Shown: one piece after another, positions 49,672-58,420 of the stretch
How positions within the stretch are numbered: position 1 is the stretch's first letter
Layout: every line of letters starts with the position of its first letter
DNA from: Albimonas pacifica
Lineage (GTDB): Bacteria; Pseudomonadota; Alphaproteobacteria; Rhodobacterales; Rhodobacteraceae
Assembly: GCF_900113695.1 (NCBI RefSeq)
Contig: NZ_FOQH01000011.1
Span: forward strand, 165,459-229,458
Reading direction: 5' to 3'
DNA: 64,000 nucleotides
The notes under the pieces: model-generated
Databases searched by the model: none
Seen by the model: only the letters and a program-made list of their open reading frames with translations
Told to the model about the DNA's origin: nothing
Translations under genes and position numbers: made by a program

Positions 49672-50585
49672 CAGGCGACCGGCATCGCGTTGCGGGCGCT
49701 GTCGAGGATCCGCCGCGCCTCCGACCCCTGCATCTTGGCGATGTCGTCCTGGTATTTCAGGATCGCGCCCAGCGTGTCGGCGATCACCTGCGGGCTCAGC
49801 GCCACGGCGTCGAGCGCGACCAGGCAGCGGGCCCAGTCGATCGCCTCGGCCACGCCCGGCTTCTTGAACAGGTCCTCGCGGCGGAGCTGCTGGACGAAGG
49901 CCACCACCTCCCGGCTCAGGCTCTCCTGCGCCTCGGGGGCCTTGGCGGCCAGGATCTCCATCTCCCGCTCGAAGTTGGGATAGTCGACCCAGTGGTAGAG
50001 GCAGCGGCGTTTGAGCGCGTCATGCACCTCGCGCGTGCGGTTCGAGGTGAGGATCACGATCGGCGGCTCTTCGGCCTTGATCGCGCCGATCTCGGGGATC
50101 GTCACCTGGAAGTCCGACAGGGCCTCGAGCAGGAAGGCCTCGAAAGGCTCGTCGGTGCGGTCGATCTCGTCGATCAGCAGCACCGGCGCGCCGCCGGGCT
50201 GGGGGCGCATCGCCTCCAGCAGCGGCCGCTCGATCAGGAAGTCGTCGGAGAAGAGCTCGCGGGTCAGCGCCTCGCGGTCCTCGGACCCCACCGCCTCGGC
50301 CGAGCGGATGGCGACCATCTGCGCGGCGAAGTTCCACTCGTAGACCGCCGAGGCCGCGTCCAGCCCCTCGTAGCACTGCAGGCGGATCAGGCGGCGGCCC
50401 AGCGCCAGCGCCAGGGCCTTGGCGATCTCGGTCTTGCCCACGCCGGCCTCGCCCTCGAGGAACAGGGGCCGTCCGAGCTTCAGCGCAAGGAAAACGACTG
50501 TGGCGAGATCGCGGCCACAGACGTAACCGACGCGACCCAGAATTTCGCTGGCTTCGTCTATGTTTGCGGGAAGTCCTTGCGACAT
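49671..50585 (-). CDS. MoxR family AAA+ ATPase (CoxD-like)
   Basis: A 304-residue AAA+ ATPase. Walker A is GEAGVGKTEIAKAL at about 44, Walker B VLLIDEIDRTDEPF at about 125, sensor 1 ILTSNRTREVHDALKRRC at about 162, and a C-terminal lid helix bundle follows. It resembles CoxD, which with CoxE matures the Mo/Cu active site of CO dehydrogenase, although no coxMSL genes are seen here. The ATG at 50585 has GGAGG at 8 bases; the long frame upstream is not supported. It is the first gene of the MoxR-VOC-VWA operon. Confidence 0.92.
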   Translation of the reverse strand: MSQGLPANIDEASEILGRVGYVCGRDLATVVFLALKLGRPLFLEGEAGVGKTEIAKALALALGRRLIRLQCYEGLDAASAVYEWNFAAQMVAIRSAEAVGSEDREALTRELFSDDFLIERPLLEAMRPQPGGAPVLLIDEIDRTDEPFEAFLLEALSDFQVTIPEIGAIKAEEPPIVILTSNRTREVHDALKRRCLYHWVDYPNFEREMEILAAKAPEAQESLSREVVAFVQQLRREDLFKKPGVAEAIDWARCLVALDAVALSPQVIADTLGAILKYQDDIAKMQGSEARRILDSARNAMPVA

Positions 50586-50790
50586 GGTCTCAGCCTCCGA
50601 TCGGGGCGTTTTCTGGGTCATTTGGGGAACGCCCTTGGCTGGGGGGAGGGCCGGTCCTAGCTCGTCGAACAAGACAGCCCGGCACGGGAAGAGGTCAACC
50701 CCTCCCTTTCGGGCATGTCGCCGGCCTGGGGCGGGGCATCCCGACGCAGGCGCGTTCGGCGGCACGGACTGCAGACCCAGGAGGACGGCC

Positions 50791-51117
50791 ATGCTCGACC
50801 CGCGCACGATCCCCACCCTGCTCTCCGGCGCGACGCTCGCGTCGGCCCTGATGTTCGGCGCGGCCTCGGCCGACCCGGGCAAGGCGCTCGACTGGACCGG
50901 CGCGCCCGAGACCGGCGCGATCCAGAGCTTCGGCGGCGACGCGATGAGCGTCGAGCCGGCGATTTCCGAAGGCGACGGCGAGCCCGCGCCTTCCCCCCTG
51001 AGCGGCGTTCCCGCCGCCGACGACGACGCCGCGATGCCCCTGGCCTCGCAGCTCACCATCGGTCCCGCCGGCGCGCTGGGCGCCGTCGACCGCAACGACG
51101 CCAACGAGGAGTCCTGA
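50791..51117 (+). CDS. Small secreted protein of unknown function
   Basis: 108 residues. A hydrophobic N-terminus (TLLSGATLASALMFGAASA) forms a signal peptide; the mature part is acidic, low in aromatic residues and probably disordered, ending in AVDRNDANEES. AGGAGG precedes the ATG, and the gene is 1 base from the next secreted-protein gene, so the two form an operon. I do not recognise the family. Confidence 0.65.
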   Translation: MLDPRTIPTLLSGATLASALMFGAASADPGKALDWTGAPETGAIQSFGGDAMSVEPAISEGDGEPAPSPLSGVPAADDDAAMPLASQLTIGPAGALGAVDRNDANEES

Positions 51118-51118
51118 C

Positions 51119-51607
51119 ATGACCCGCCCCCGCACCGCTCGCAGCCCCCGTCTGGCCCGCCGCCCGCGCAGCGCGTCCTTCGCGATGCTGGCGATGACCG
51201 TGGGCGCGGTGTCCCTCGCGCCGGCGCTGGCCCCGATCTCGGCCTCGGCCCAGACCACGGACGACGCCCGCACGGTGACCACCGTCACCGACGGCGTGAC
51301 CAAGGACCAGGTGACGGTCGACTTCTCGGAGGCCACCTTCATGGAGGAGCGCGAGATCTCGCGCATCGTGCAGGAGGTCTACGGCCCGGGCGTCGAGCAG
51401 TCGAGCGGGAACGGCCCCTCCGAGGCGGTGCAGCAGGCGCTGGACGTGGGCCAGCCCCTGCCGGAGGGCGCGAACGCGAAACCGGTGGAGACGAAGCTCG
51501 CCAGCCGCCTGCCCGCGGGGCCGCAGTGGCTGGCCGTGGGCGAGAACCTGGTCGCGGTGGACGCCGACGGCCGCGTGAGCCGCGTGTACCACGACATGCT
51601 TCCCTGA
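51119..51607 (+). CDS. Secreted protein of unknown function
   Basis: 162 residues. A basic n-region with tandem Arg residues precedes a hydrophobic core and an APISASAQT cleavage site at about 45. The mature ~115 residues include VTTVTDGVTKDQVTVDFSEA, RLPAGPQWLAVGENLVAVDADGRVSRVYHDMLP. The closing GxNLVxVDxxGRVxxVxxD stretch is like the C-terminal strand pair of small periplasmic proteins of the RcnB/PepSY-like type, but this is not decisive. The start codon lies 1 base after the previous stop, with GAGGAG across the junction. An intrinsic terminator follows. Confidence 0.7.
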   Translation: MTRPRTARSPRLARRPRSASFAMLAMTVGAVSLAPALAPISASAQTTDDARTVTTVTDGVTKDQVTVDFSEATFMEEREISRIVQEVYGPGVEQSSGNGPSEAVQQALDVGQPLPEGANAKPVETKLASRLPAGPQWLAVGENLVAVDADGRVSRVYHDMLP

Positions 51608-51646
51608 CGATCCCCCCCCTGTCGGGCGCATGAACCGGTATGCGTG

Positions 51647-51678
51647 GAAGGGTCCGGCCGAAAGGCCGGGCCCTTCTT
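51647..51678 (+). terminator. Terminator of the secreted-protein pair
   Basis: A 13-bp stem with one G-U pair (51647-51659 with 51664-51676) closed by a GAAA tetraloop and followed by TTG after a TTC end. Confidence 0.75.
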
Positions 51679-51695
51679 GCATGGCGCGACGGGCC

Positions 51696-51767
51696 GTAGG
51701 GCGCATTTCAATGCGCCATGGCGCTCCGCCGGGCCTGTCCGCCGTGGCGCATTGAAATGCGCCCTAC
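51696..51767. repeat. Gene-end inverted repeat, complete copy 2
   Basis: Arms at 51696-51717 and 51746-51767 are identical to those of copy 1, with a different 28-base loop. The right arm supplies the TAG stop of mgtE (51764-51766). The left arm starts 18 bases after a terminator. Confidence 0.92.
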
Positions 51768-53215
51768 AGCAGGACCATTCCGGCCAGTCCCAGGAAGCTG
51801 AAGAAGCCCACCACGTCCGTCACCGTGGTCACGAAGGTGCCGGAGGCGAGCGCCGGGTCCGCCCCCGCGCGGTCGAGCGCGATGGGGATCAGGATCCCCG
51901 CCAGCCCCGCAGCGACCATGTTGATCACCATCGCCACCCCGATCACCGCGGCGAGCTTGTAGTCGCCGTACCAGATCACCTCCACCACCGCGACCATCAC
52001 CGCGAAGATCACGCCGTTGGTGAAGCCCACCACGGTCTCGCGCGTGACCAGCCGGCGCATGTTCGCCGCCGTCAGGTCGCGGGTGGCCAGCGCGCGCACC
52101 GCCACCGCCAGCGTCTGCGTCGCCGCGTTGCCCCCCATCGAGGCCACGATCGGCATCAGCACCGCCAGCGCCACGATCTGGGCGATGGTGGCGTCGAACT
52201 GCGAGATCACCATCGAGGCGAGGATCGCGGTCCCGAGGTTCACCGCCAGCCACGGGAAGCGCAGCTTGGTGATCTCCCACACCTTGTCCGAGAGCGACTC
52301 GTCGCCGACGCCCGACAGGCGCTTGAGGTCCTCTTCCGCCTCCTCGTCCAGCGCCTCCATGGCGTCTTCCATCAGGATCACGCCGACCAGCCGCCCCGCC
52401 TCGTCCACCACCGGCGCGCTGGCCATGTGATACTGGTTGAAGCCGTAGGCGACGTCGGCCTGCGGCTCGGTCGCGTCGATGATCTCCATCTGGTCGCGCT
52501 GCAGGTCCCTGAGCACCCGGTCGCGCCCCGAGCCCATGATCCGGCTCAGCGGCGCCAGCCCCACCGGCTTCAGCGCCGGGTCCACCAGCACCACGTCGTG
52601 GAAGGCGTCGGGCAGGTCGTCATGGGCGCGCATGTGGTCGATCATCTGCCCCACCGTCCAGTGCGGGGGGGCGGCCACGAAATCGCGCCGCATCATGCGG
52701 CCGGCGGTGTATTCGGGGTAGTTCAGCGCCTGCTGGACCGCGGTCCGGTCCACCGGCTCCAGCGCCTCGAGGACGTTCTGCTGCTGGTCCTCGTCGAGGT
52801 CCTCGATCAGGTAGACGACGTCGTCTGCGTCGAGCTCGCGCGCGGCGCGCGCCAGGTGCTCGGGGTCCATGGCGGCGAGCACGTCGTCGCGCACGTCGTC
52901 GTCGAGTTCCGACAGCACCTCGGGGTCGAGGTCGGCGCCCAGCACCTGGACCACCGCCTCGCGCATGTCATGGCCGAGCTGCTCGAGAAGGTCCGCCACG
53001 TCGGCGGCGTGCAGGTCCTCGATCAGGCGCTTCAGGCCGATATGATCGCGCTCGGCCGCCGCCGCCGCGGCGCGCGCGGGCAGCGTGGGGTCGAGCGACC
53101 ACTCGTCCTCCCAGGACTCGCTCTCTTCGGCCGGCTCCGCCTGCCGCGCCGTCTGCTCCGCCTCGCGCGGATCGTCCTCGGCGTCGGTCTTGCGGTCGTT
53201 TCCGGCGTCGGTCAT
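51764..53215 (-). CDS. mgtE: Magnesium transporter MgtE
   Basis: A 483-residue Mg2+ channel/transporter of the inner membrane. After a ~50-residue acidic leader come the superhelical MgtE N domain (LIEDLHAADVADLLEQLG, EPVDRTAVQQALNYPEYTAGRMMRRDFV), two CBS domains (about 165-295) with VVLVDPALKPVGLAPL and MASAPVVDEAGRLVGVI, then five membrane segments with the pore motif LAVLMPIVASMGGNAATQTLAVAVRAL. Mg2+ bound between the N and CBS domains closes the pore. The C-terminus LAGMVLL stops at a TAG belonging to the inverted repeat. AGAGGA precedes the ATG. Confidence 0.97.
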   Translation of the reverse strand: MTDAGNDRKTDAEDDPREAEQTARQAEPAEESESWEDEWSLDPTLPARAAAAAAERDHIGLKRLIEDLHAADVADLLEQLGHDMREAVVQVLGADLDPEVLSELDDDVRDDVLAAMDPEHLARAARELDADDVVYLIEDLDEDQQQNVLEALEPVDRTAVQQALNYPEYTAGRMMRRDFVAAPPHWTVGQMIDHMRAHDDLPDAFHDVVLVDPALKPVGLAPLSRIMGSGRDRVLRDLQRDQMEIIDATEPQADVAYGFNQYHMASAPVVDEAGRLVGVILMEDAMEALDEEAEEDLKRLSGVGDESLSDKVWEITKLRFPWLAVNLGTAILASMVISQFDATIAQIVALAVLMPIVASMGGNAATQTLAVAVRALATRDLTAANMRRLVTRETVVGFTNGVIFAVMVAVVEVIWYGDYKLAAVIGVAMVINMVAAGLAGILIPIALDRAGADPALASGTFVTTVTDVVGFFSFLGLAGMVLL

Positions 53216-53401
53216 GCGCGGTCCTCTCGGAGGCGGGAGGGCTGGGACCCGCCCTTCTAGCGCGCGCCGCCAAGCATTTGAAGCGCCGCAGCAAGCGGCC
53301 GTCGGCCCCGGGGCCCGCGGTGTTGACAGGCGCCGGGCGGGGCTGCGTCATGGGGCCGCGAAGCCGGGCGCGCGGACGCCCGCGGCAGGAGGGAGATGCG
53401 G

Positions 53402-54841
53402 ATGGGCCAGGGGAGCGAGCAGGCCGAGGCCGGCGCCCGCCCCGGCGGGGCCGGGGCGCCGCCGGCCGCCGGCGCGCCGCGCACGCTGGGCGAGCTGCGC
53501 GCGCAGGCGATCGAGGCGCACCAGGCCGGCGCGCTCGACGCGGCCTTCGCGGCCTATCGCGCCTATCTCCAGCGCCGGCCCCGGGATTCCGGGATCTGGA
53601 CCAACCTCGGCGCCCTGCTCCGCCGCCGGGGCGAGCACCTCGCCGCCGCCGCCTGCCAGCGCCGCGCCCAGGCGCTGGCGCCCGAGGACGCGGCGATCCT
53701 CAACAACCTGGGCAACGCGCTGCAGGACGCCGACCTGCTGGACGAGGCGCTGGAGATCCGCCGCGAGGTGCTGCGCCGCCGCCCCGGCGACGCCGACGCC
53801 CACGCCATGCTCGCGGTCACCCTGCGCGCGCTGGGCCGGATGGACGAGGCGCAGGCGACGGCCGAGGCGGGCCTCGCCTTGCACCCCGCCGACGGCGAGC
53901 TGCGCGTGCAGCGCGCCATGGCGATGCTGGCGGCGGGCGACTACGCCCGCGGCTTCCCCGCCTTCGACGCGCGCTGGGAGATCGGCGAGATCGCCAAGGG
54001 CGACGCCCCCGGGCCCGAATGGGCGGGCGAGCCGCTCGAGGGCCGCCGCATCCTGGTCCTGCCCGAGCAGGGCTTCGGCGACACGATCCTGATGAGCCGC
54101 TTCCTGCCCGCGCTCAAGGCCCGCGGCGCCCATGTGATCCTGGCGGTGAAGCCGCCCTTGAAGCGCCTGTTCCAGGGCGTCGAGGGCGTGGACGCGCTGG
54201 TCGAGATCGGCGCCCCCCGCCCGCAGGCCGATTTCACGACCTACATGATGGACCTGCCCGGCCGGCTCGGCTGCGACGCGGCCCGCCTGCCGCCCTCGCC
54301 GAAGCTGCGGGTCCCGGGCGACTCCCGCTCCCGCGCGCGCAGGCTGCTGCAGCCGTGGGAGGGGATGCTGCGGGTGGGCGTGTGCTGGTCGGGCTCGGTC
54401 ACCTACAAGGCCAACTTCAAGCGCAGCTTCGGTCCGGAGCGGTTCCTGCCGCTGGCACGGATCCCCGGCGTGCAGCTCTTCAGCCTCTACAAGGGGCCGC
54501 TGCTGGAGGGGTTCCGCCGCTCGCCCGCCTCGGCCCTGATCGTGGACGCGGCGGGGGAGGAGCGCGACTTCGCCGACGCCGCCGCCACGATCCGCGAGCT
54601 GGACCTGGTGGTGACGATGGACACCGCCGTGGCGCATCTCGCGGCGGCGCTGGGACGACCGGTGTGGAACCTGCTCGCCTATTCGCCCTTCTGGCTTTAC
54701 GGCCACGCCGGGGAGGCGACCCCCTGGCACCCGACGATGCGCCTCGTGCGCCAGCCCGCTCCCGGAGACTGGGACGGGCCGATGGAGACGGTGGCCAGGG
54801 GCGTTTCAGACCTCGCCGCCCGCAAAGGAGCCCGGCCATGA
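53402..54841 (+). CDS. TPR protein with glycosyltransferase-like (GT9/GT41-type) C-terminal domain
   Basis: 479 residues. Residues about 30-175 hold four TPR units (ALDAAFAAYRAYLQRRPRDS, NNLGNALQDADLLDEAL, MLAVTLRALGRMDEA, MAMLAAGDYARGFPAFDARW). The rest resembles the ADP-heptose/O-GlcNAc-transferase-like fold: GRRILVLPEQGFGDTILMSRF, VGVCWSGS, FKRSF, SLYKGP, and DLVVTMDTAVAHLAAALGRPVWNLL, a typical GT9 donor-site motif. This architecture is widespread in alphaproteobacteria and often linked to surface glycosylation. AGGAGG with 9-base spacing favours ATG 53402 over ATG 53396. It overlaps DUF6165 by ATGA. Confidence 0.85.
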   Translation: MGQGSEQAEAGARPGGAGAPPAAGAPRTLGELRAQAIEAHQAGALDAAFAAYRAYLQRRPRDSGIWTNLGALLRRRGEHLAAAACQRRAQALAPEDAAILNNLGNALQDADLLDEALEIRREVLRRRPGDADAHAMLAVTLRALGRMDEAQATAEAGLALHPADGELRVQRAMAMLAAGDYARGFPAFDARWEIGEIAKGDAPGPEWAGEPLEGRRILVLPEQGFGDTILMSRFLPALKARGAHVILAVKPPLKRLFQGVEGVDALVEIGAPRPQADFTTYMMDLPGRLGCDAARLPPSPKLRVPGDSRSRARRLLQPWEGMLRVGVCWSGSVTYKANFKRSFGPERFLPLARIPGVQLFSLYKGPLLEGFRRSPASALIVDAAGEERDFADAAATIRELDLVVTMDTAVAHLAAALGRPVWNLLAYSPFWLYGHAGEATPWHPTMRLVRQPAPGDWDGPMETVARGVSDLAARKGARP

Positions 54842-55254
54842 CCGCCCCCTCCCCCCGTTCCGGCGAGACCGGCGTGATGGTCGAGATCTCGCCGGGCGAG
54901 CTGATCGACAAGATCACGATCCTGGAGATCAAGTCGCAGCGCCTCTCCGACCCCTCGCGGCGGTTCAATGTGACGACCGAGCTGGAGCTGCTGGTGGCGG
55001 CCCGCGACGCGGCCCTGCCCGCGCCGGCGGAGCTGGACGATCTCACCGACGCGCTGCGCGAGGTGAACGGCGACCTGTGGAGCATCGAGGACGACCTGCG
55101 CGCCTGCGAATCCCGGGGCGATTTCGGCCCCGGCTTCGTGGCGCTGGCCCGCTCGGTCTACCGCCTCAACGACCGCCGCGCGGCCCTGAAGCGGGAGATC
55201 AACCTCCTGCTCCGCTCCCGCCTGATGGAAGAGAAGTCCCACCCCCTCTACTGA
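54838..55254 (+). CDS. DUF6165 family protein
   Basis: 138 residues, soluble and helical, with the conserved opening VEISPGELIDKITILEIKSQRLSD, then LTDALREVNGDLWSIEDDLRACES and the C-terminal SVYRLNDRRAALKREINLL. I recognise this as the small family often found next to TPR/glycosyltransferase genes (DUF6165). No enzymatic motif is evident; heptad-like helices suggest a binding or scaffold role. It is translationally coupled to the TPR/glycosyltransferase gene. Confidence 0.82.
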   Translation: MTAPSPRSGETGVMVEISPGELIDKITILEIKSQRLSDPSRRFNVTTELELLVAARDAALPAPAELDDLTDALREVNGDLWSIEDDLRACESRGDFGPGFVALARSVYRLNDRRAALKREINLLLRSRLMEEKSHPLY

Positions 55255-55380
55255 CCCCGCCCGGCCGCGGCCCAGGCAGAGGACCCGCGCCCCCGGCGCG
55301 GCGCCCCCGACCGCCTGCCGCCAGGCCCCGCCCGCCCCAACAAGTGCCCCGGCGCCACGCCCGCCTCGCGCCCTCGGGGA

Positions 55381-55574
55381 GCGCCTGTTCTCCGGAGCCG
55401 TCTCTCGCGGATGCCGGAAAGAGCGACTCGGCCCCCGGGGTCAAGGATCGCGCAGCGACCGCGCGAAGCGCGGCTCGTCCTTGACCCCGGGGGCCGAGTC
55501 GCTCAGGCATCCATCAGCGAGAGACGGCTCCGGAGGACAGGCGCGGGCGCTTTGTTCTTGGGTGAGTCAGGAGC
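55381..55574 (+). repeat. Long palindromic intergenic element, copy 2
   Basis: 55381-55544 is an imperfect palindrome with ~67-base arms that begin GCGCCTGT and end ACAGGCGC and share GGGGTCAAGGA/TCCTTGACCCC next to the centre and GTCTCTCGC/GCGAGAGAC further out. Conserved flank GGTGAGTCAGGAGC ends at 55574. It faces opposite to copy 1 (29930-30120). It fills most of the gap 55255-55683, which has no gene. Confidence 0.85.
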
Positions 55575-55683
55575 CCGCCGGAGGCTCCTCCGCCAGCCTG
55601 TCTCGCGCCTCTCCCCGCCGGCTCGACCCGGCCAGGCCCGCCCGCAGGGCGCCTGCAGACCGCTTGCCTCGACCATCCTGCGC

Positions 55684-56202
55684 TCAGCCCGACGCCCCCC
55701 GCGCCCGGGCCATCGCCATTTCGATCTGCTCGGCGAGCTCCGCGCGCTCCTCCGGGCTCAGGAACGCGCCCAGTTCGATCTCGCGTCCGCCGCCCTTCAG
55801 AGTCAGGTAGTTCTGCGGCCGCCCGTCGGGGTCGAGCTTCAGCCGCACCCAGTGGGGATTGGCCTGCCAGCGCAGCACGCGGCCGGAGGGCTCGTGGCGC
55901 TCGACCGTGATCAGGTCGGGCCAGAGGCGGAGCTGCTCGTGCAGGGACAGGTCGCGGGCGTTGCGGCGCAGGAACCAGCCCAGCGCGCCGAGCGCGCCCA
56001 GCACGAAGGGCAGCAGCCCCAGGGCGGCCTTGGTTCCGGCGAGCGGGATCATCGGCAGCGACAGCATCGCCGCCGATCCGCCCATCACCACGCCGAAGCC
56101 GCGGCGTCCGAGCGAGCGGTTGGGCCACAGCGTGACCTCGTAGAGGGGCGGGTCGGAACGGTCGACGGCCGGGGGGTTCCCCCCCGGCCGTCCGATTTCC
56201 AC
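55684..56202 (-). CDS. DUF2244 domain-containing membrane protein
   Basis: 172 residues. It has the family opening LYEVTLWPNRSLGRRGFGVVMGG, two close membrane helices (about 32-75), and a cytoplasmic beta part with WPDLITVERHEPSGRVLRWQANPHWVRLKL and LGAFLSPEERAELAEQI. DUF2244 genes commonly lie beside cytochrome oxidase genes in alphaproteobacteria, as here downstream of ctaD on the same strand. The function is unknown, with an oxidase-assembly link suggested by context only. The start is GTG, since no ATG precedes the conserved block. A 13-bp hairpin lies within its first codons. Confidence 0.85.
   Translation of the reverse strand: MEIGRPGGNPPAVDRSDPPLYEVTLWPNRSLGRRGFGVVMGGSAAMLSLPMIPLAGTKAALGLLPFVLGALGALGWFLRRNARDLSLHEQLRLWPDLITVERHEPSGRVLRWQANPHWVRLKLDPDGRPQNYLTLKGGGREIELGAFLSPEERAELAEQIEMAMARARGASG
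56164..56192 (-). terminator. 13-bp hairpin within the start of the DUF2244 gene
   Basis: A perfect stem (56164-56176 with 56180-56192) with a 3-base loop, 51 bases after the ctaD stop and inside DUF2244 codons 4-13. It may act as a ctaD 3' end/attenuator or as a structure lowering DUF2244 translation. No T-run follows. Confidence 0.5.
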
Positions 56203-56242
56203 GCGCCGCCTGGGCGTTCGCGTCCACGTCAGACCTCTGCGG

Positions 56243-57886
56243 TCAGTGGTGGGGCTGCTTGTCCCACATGTCAGGGGTCGGCAGCTGCTCGAAGGTGTGG
56301 GCCGGCGGGGGGTTGGGCAGCGTCCACTCGAGGGTGTCGGCGTGCTCGCCCCAGTAGGCCTTCTCGGTGATCTTCTCGCCCTTCGTGACCGTCACCCAGA
56401 CGATGTAGAAGAAGAGCAGGAAGGACAGGCCCGAGAGGAAGGCGCCGTAGGACGAGACCTCGTTCCACAGCGAGAACTGCTCGGGATAGTCGATGTAGCG
56501 GCGCGGCATGCCCTGACGGCCCAGGAAGTGCTGGGGGAAGAAGGTCAGGTTGGCGCCGATGAACATCATCCAGAAGTGGATCTTGCCCAGCATCTCCGGG
56601 TACTGGCGCCCGGTGATCTTGCCGATCCAGTAGTAGACGCCGGCGAAGATGCAGAACACCGCGCCGAGGCTCATCACGTAGTGGAAGTGGGCGACCACGT
56701 AGTAGGTGTCATGGTAGGCGCGGTCGACGCCGGCCTGCGACAGCACCACGCCGGTCACGCCGCCGACGGTGAACAGGAAGATGAAGCCCAGCGCCCAGAG
56801 CATGGGCGTCTTGAAGCTGATCGACCCGCCCCACATGGTGGCGATCCACGAGAAGATCTTGATGCCGGTCGGCACCGCGATGACCATCGTGGCCAGCATG
56901 AAGTAGGCCTGCTGGGTGTGGGACATGCCCACGGTGTACATGTGGTGCGCCCACACGACGAAGCCCAGAATGCCGATGCCGACCATCGCGTAGACCATGC
57001 CCAGGTAGCCGAAGACCGGCTTCTTGGAGAAGGTCGAGATCACGTGGCTGACGATGCCGAAGCCCGGCACGATGATCATGTAGACCTCGGGGTGACCGAA
57101 GAACCACAGCAGGTGCTGGTAGAGCACCGGGTCCCCGCCGCCGGCCGGATCGAAGAAGGTCGTGCCGAAGTTGCGGTCCGTCAGCAGCATGGTGATGGCG
57201 CCGGCCAGGACGGGCAGCGACAGCAGGATGAGGAAGGCGGTCACGAAGATCGACCAGGCGAACAGCGGCGCCTTGTGCAGGGTCATCCCCGGCGCGCGCA
57301 TGTTCAGGAAGGTCGTGATCATGTTGATCGCGCCCAGGATCGACGAGGCGCCCGAGACGTGGACCGCGAAGATCGCGAGATCCATCGAGTACCCGGCCTC
57401 GCGCGTCGACAGCGGCGCATAGAGCACCCAGCCCACGCCGGACCCGAGCTGCTGGTCGCCGCCCGGCGACACCACCGACAGCACCGCCAGCGTCGAGCCG
57501 CAGACATACAGCCAGTAGCTGAGGTTGTTCATCCGCGGGAACGCCATGTCCGGCGCGCCGATCATCAGCGGCATGAAGTAGTTGCCGAAGCCCCCGAACA
57601 GCGCGGGGATCACGACGAAGAACATCATCAGGATGCCGTGGGCCGTGATCATCACGTTCCACAGATGGCCGTTCGGCGTGACGCCGTCCTCCATCAGCAT
57701 GTACTGCACGCCCGGCTCCATGAGCTCGAGCCGCATGTACATGGTGAAAGCCACCGAGATCAGACCGAGCACCGCCGAGGTGATCAGGTACAGAACCCCG
57801 ATGTCCTTGTGGTTGGTCGAGAGGAACCACCGGGTGAAGAACCCCGGGTGGTGGTCGTCATGCGCGTGGGCCGCCGCATCCGCCAT
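56243..57886 (-). CDS. ctaD: Cytochrome c oxidase subunit I (aa3-type)
   Basis: A 547-residue catalytic subunit of the terminal oxidase with 12 helices, housing heme a, heme a3 and CuB. Family landmarks: [13 protein letters not shown] near the start, [20 protein letters not shown] with a heme a histidine, [20 protein letters not shown] with the CuB histidine crosslinked to tyrosine, [10 protein letters not shown] with two more CuB histidines, and [14 protein letters not shown] with the a3 and a ligands. D- and K-channel residues appear in place. ATG 57886 has AGGAG at 7 bases; the long frame upstream is spurious. No other oxidase subunit gene follows. Confidence 0.97.
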   Translation of the reverse strand: MADAAAHAHDDHHPGFFTRWFLSTNHKDIGVLYLITSAVLGLISVAFTMYMRLELMEPGVQYMLMEDGVTPNGHLWNVMITAHGILMMFFVVIPALFGGFGNYFMPLMIGAPDMAFPRMNNLSYWLYVCGSTLAVLSVVSPGGDQQLGSGVGWVLYAPLSTREAGYSMDLAIFAVHVSGASSILGAINMITTFLNMRAPGMTLHKAPLFAWSIFVTAFLILLSLPVLAGAITMLLTDRNFGTTFFDPAGGGDPVLYQHLLWFFGHPEVYMIIVPGFGIVSHVISTFSKKPVFGYLGMVYAMVGIGILGFVVWAHHMYTVGMSHTQQAYFMLATMVIAVPTGIKIFSWIATMWGGSISFKTPMLWALGFIFLFTVGGVTGVVLSQAGVDRAYHDTYYVVAHFHYVMSLGAVFCIFAGVYYWIGKITGRQYPEMLGKIHFWMMFIGANLTFFPQHFLGRQGMPRRYIDYPEQFSLWNEVSSYGAFLSGLSFLLFFYIVWVTVTKGEKITEKAYWGEHADTLEWTLPNPPPAHTFEQLPTPDMWDKQPHH

Positions 57887-58420
57887 GTCTGCACTCCTGC
57901 CGCAAGCCGGAACGGCGCCTGCCCGACGCCGGTCCCGGTCCGGGGCTCCCTCGCCCCGGGGAATGTCTCGTTCGCGCAACCGTCCCTGCCCGGTCGGGTT
58001 CCGCTCTGCGGTTGATACGACGAATGCAGCCCGCCGGATCAACCTCGTCTTCCTGGAAAGCCCCCCGCCCGCGCCGCGGGCGCGGAGACTCCCCGAAGTC
58101 TGCGCGGACCATACCGATTTTGCCGGCGACGTCCACGCGACCGTTTCGCCGCTGGCGAGATCCCGTCCCGCAAGGGCGCGATCGGCGCAGGGCGACGGCG
58201 ACTCGCCCCCGAATCCGGTCCGAATCCGGGTCCGCCCCCCGCCGATTCCCCCCGGCGCCGGCCGGAGGGACTCCTCGCATTCAACACGGCGCAGGTGTCG
58301 TTTCAAGCGACGGCGGCCCGGGGCGCCCGCCGCCCCGCCCGCTCGTCCGGACATTTGAATTGCATGGAATCCTTATTGTCTGCACGTTTCAGGTCTCCCG
58401 CCGCTGCCGAGGATCCGACC
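57887..58420. other. Divergent promoter region, ctaD/tannase
   Basis: 534 bases without a credible gene. A locally AT-rich stretch at 58350-58395 (GGACATTTGAATTGCATGG, then TCCTTATTGTCTGC) is the likely tannase-family promoter. The ctaD promoter probably lies near 57990-58120, but I see no clear boxes. Confidence 0.5.

Noticed and set aside
48037..50585. A CO dehydrogenase (cox) operon
   Set aside because: MoxR and VWA proteins are present but no coxM, coxS or coxL gene is in the window, and the pair serves many other clients.
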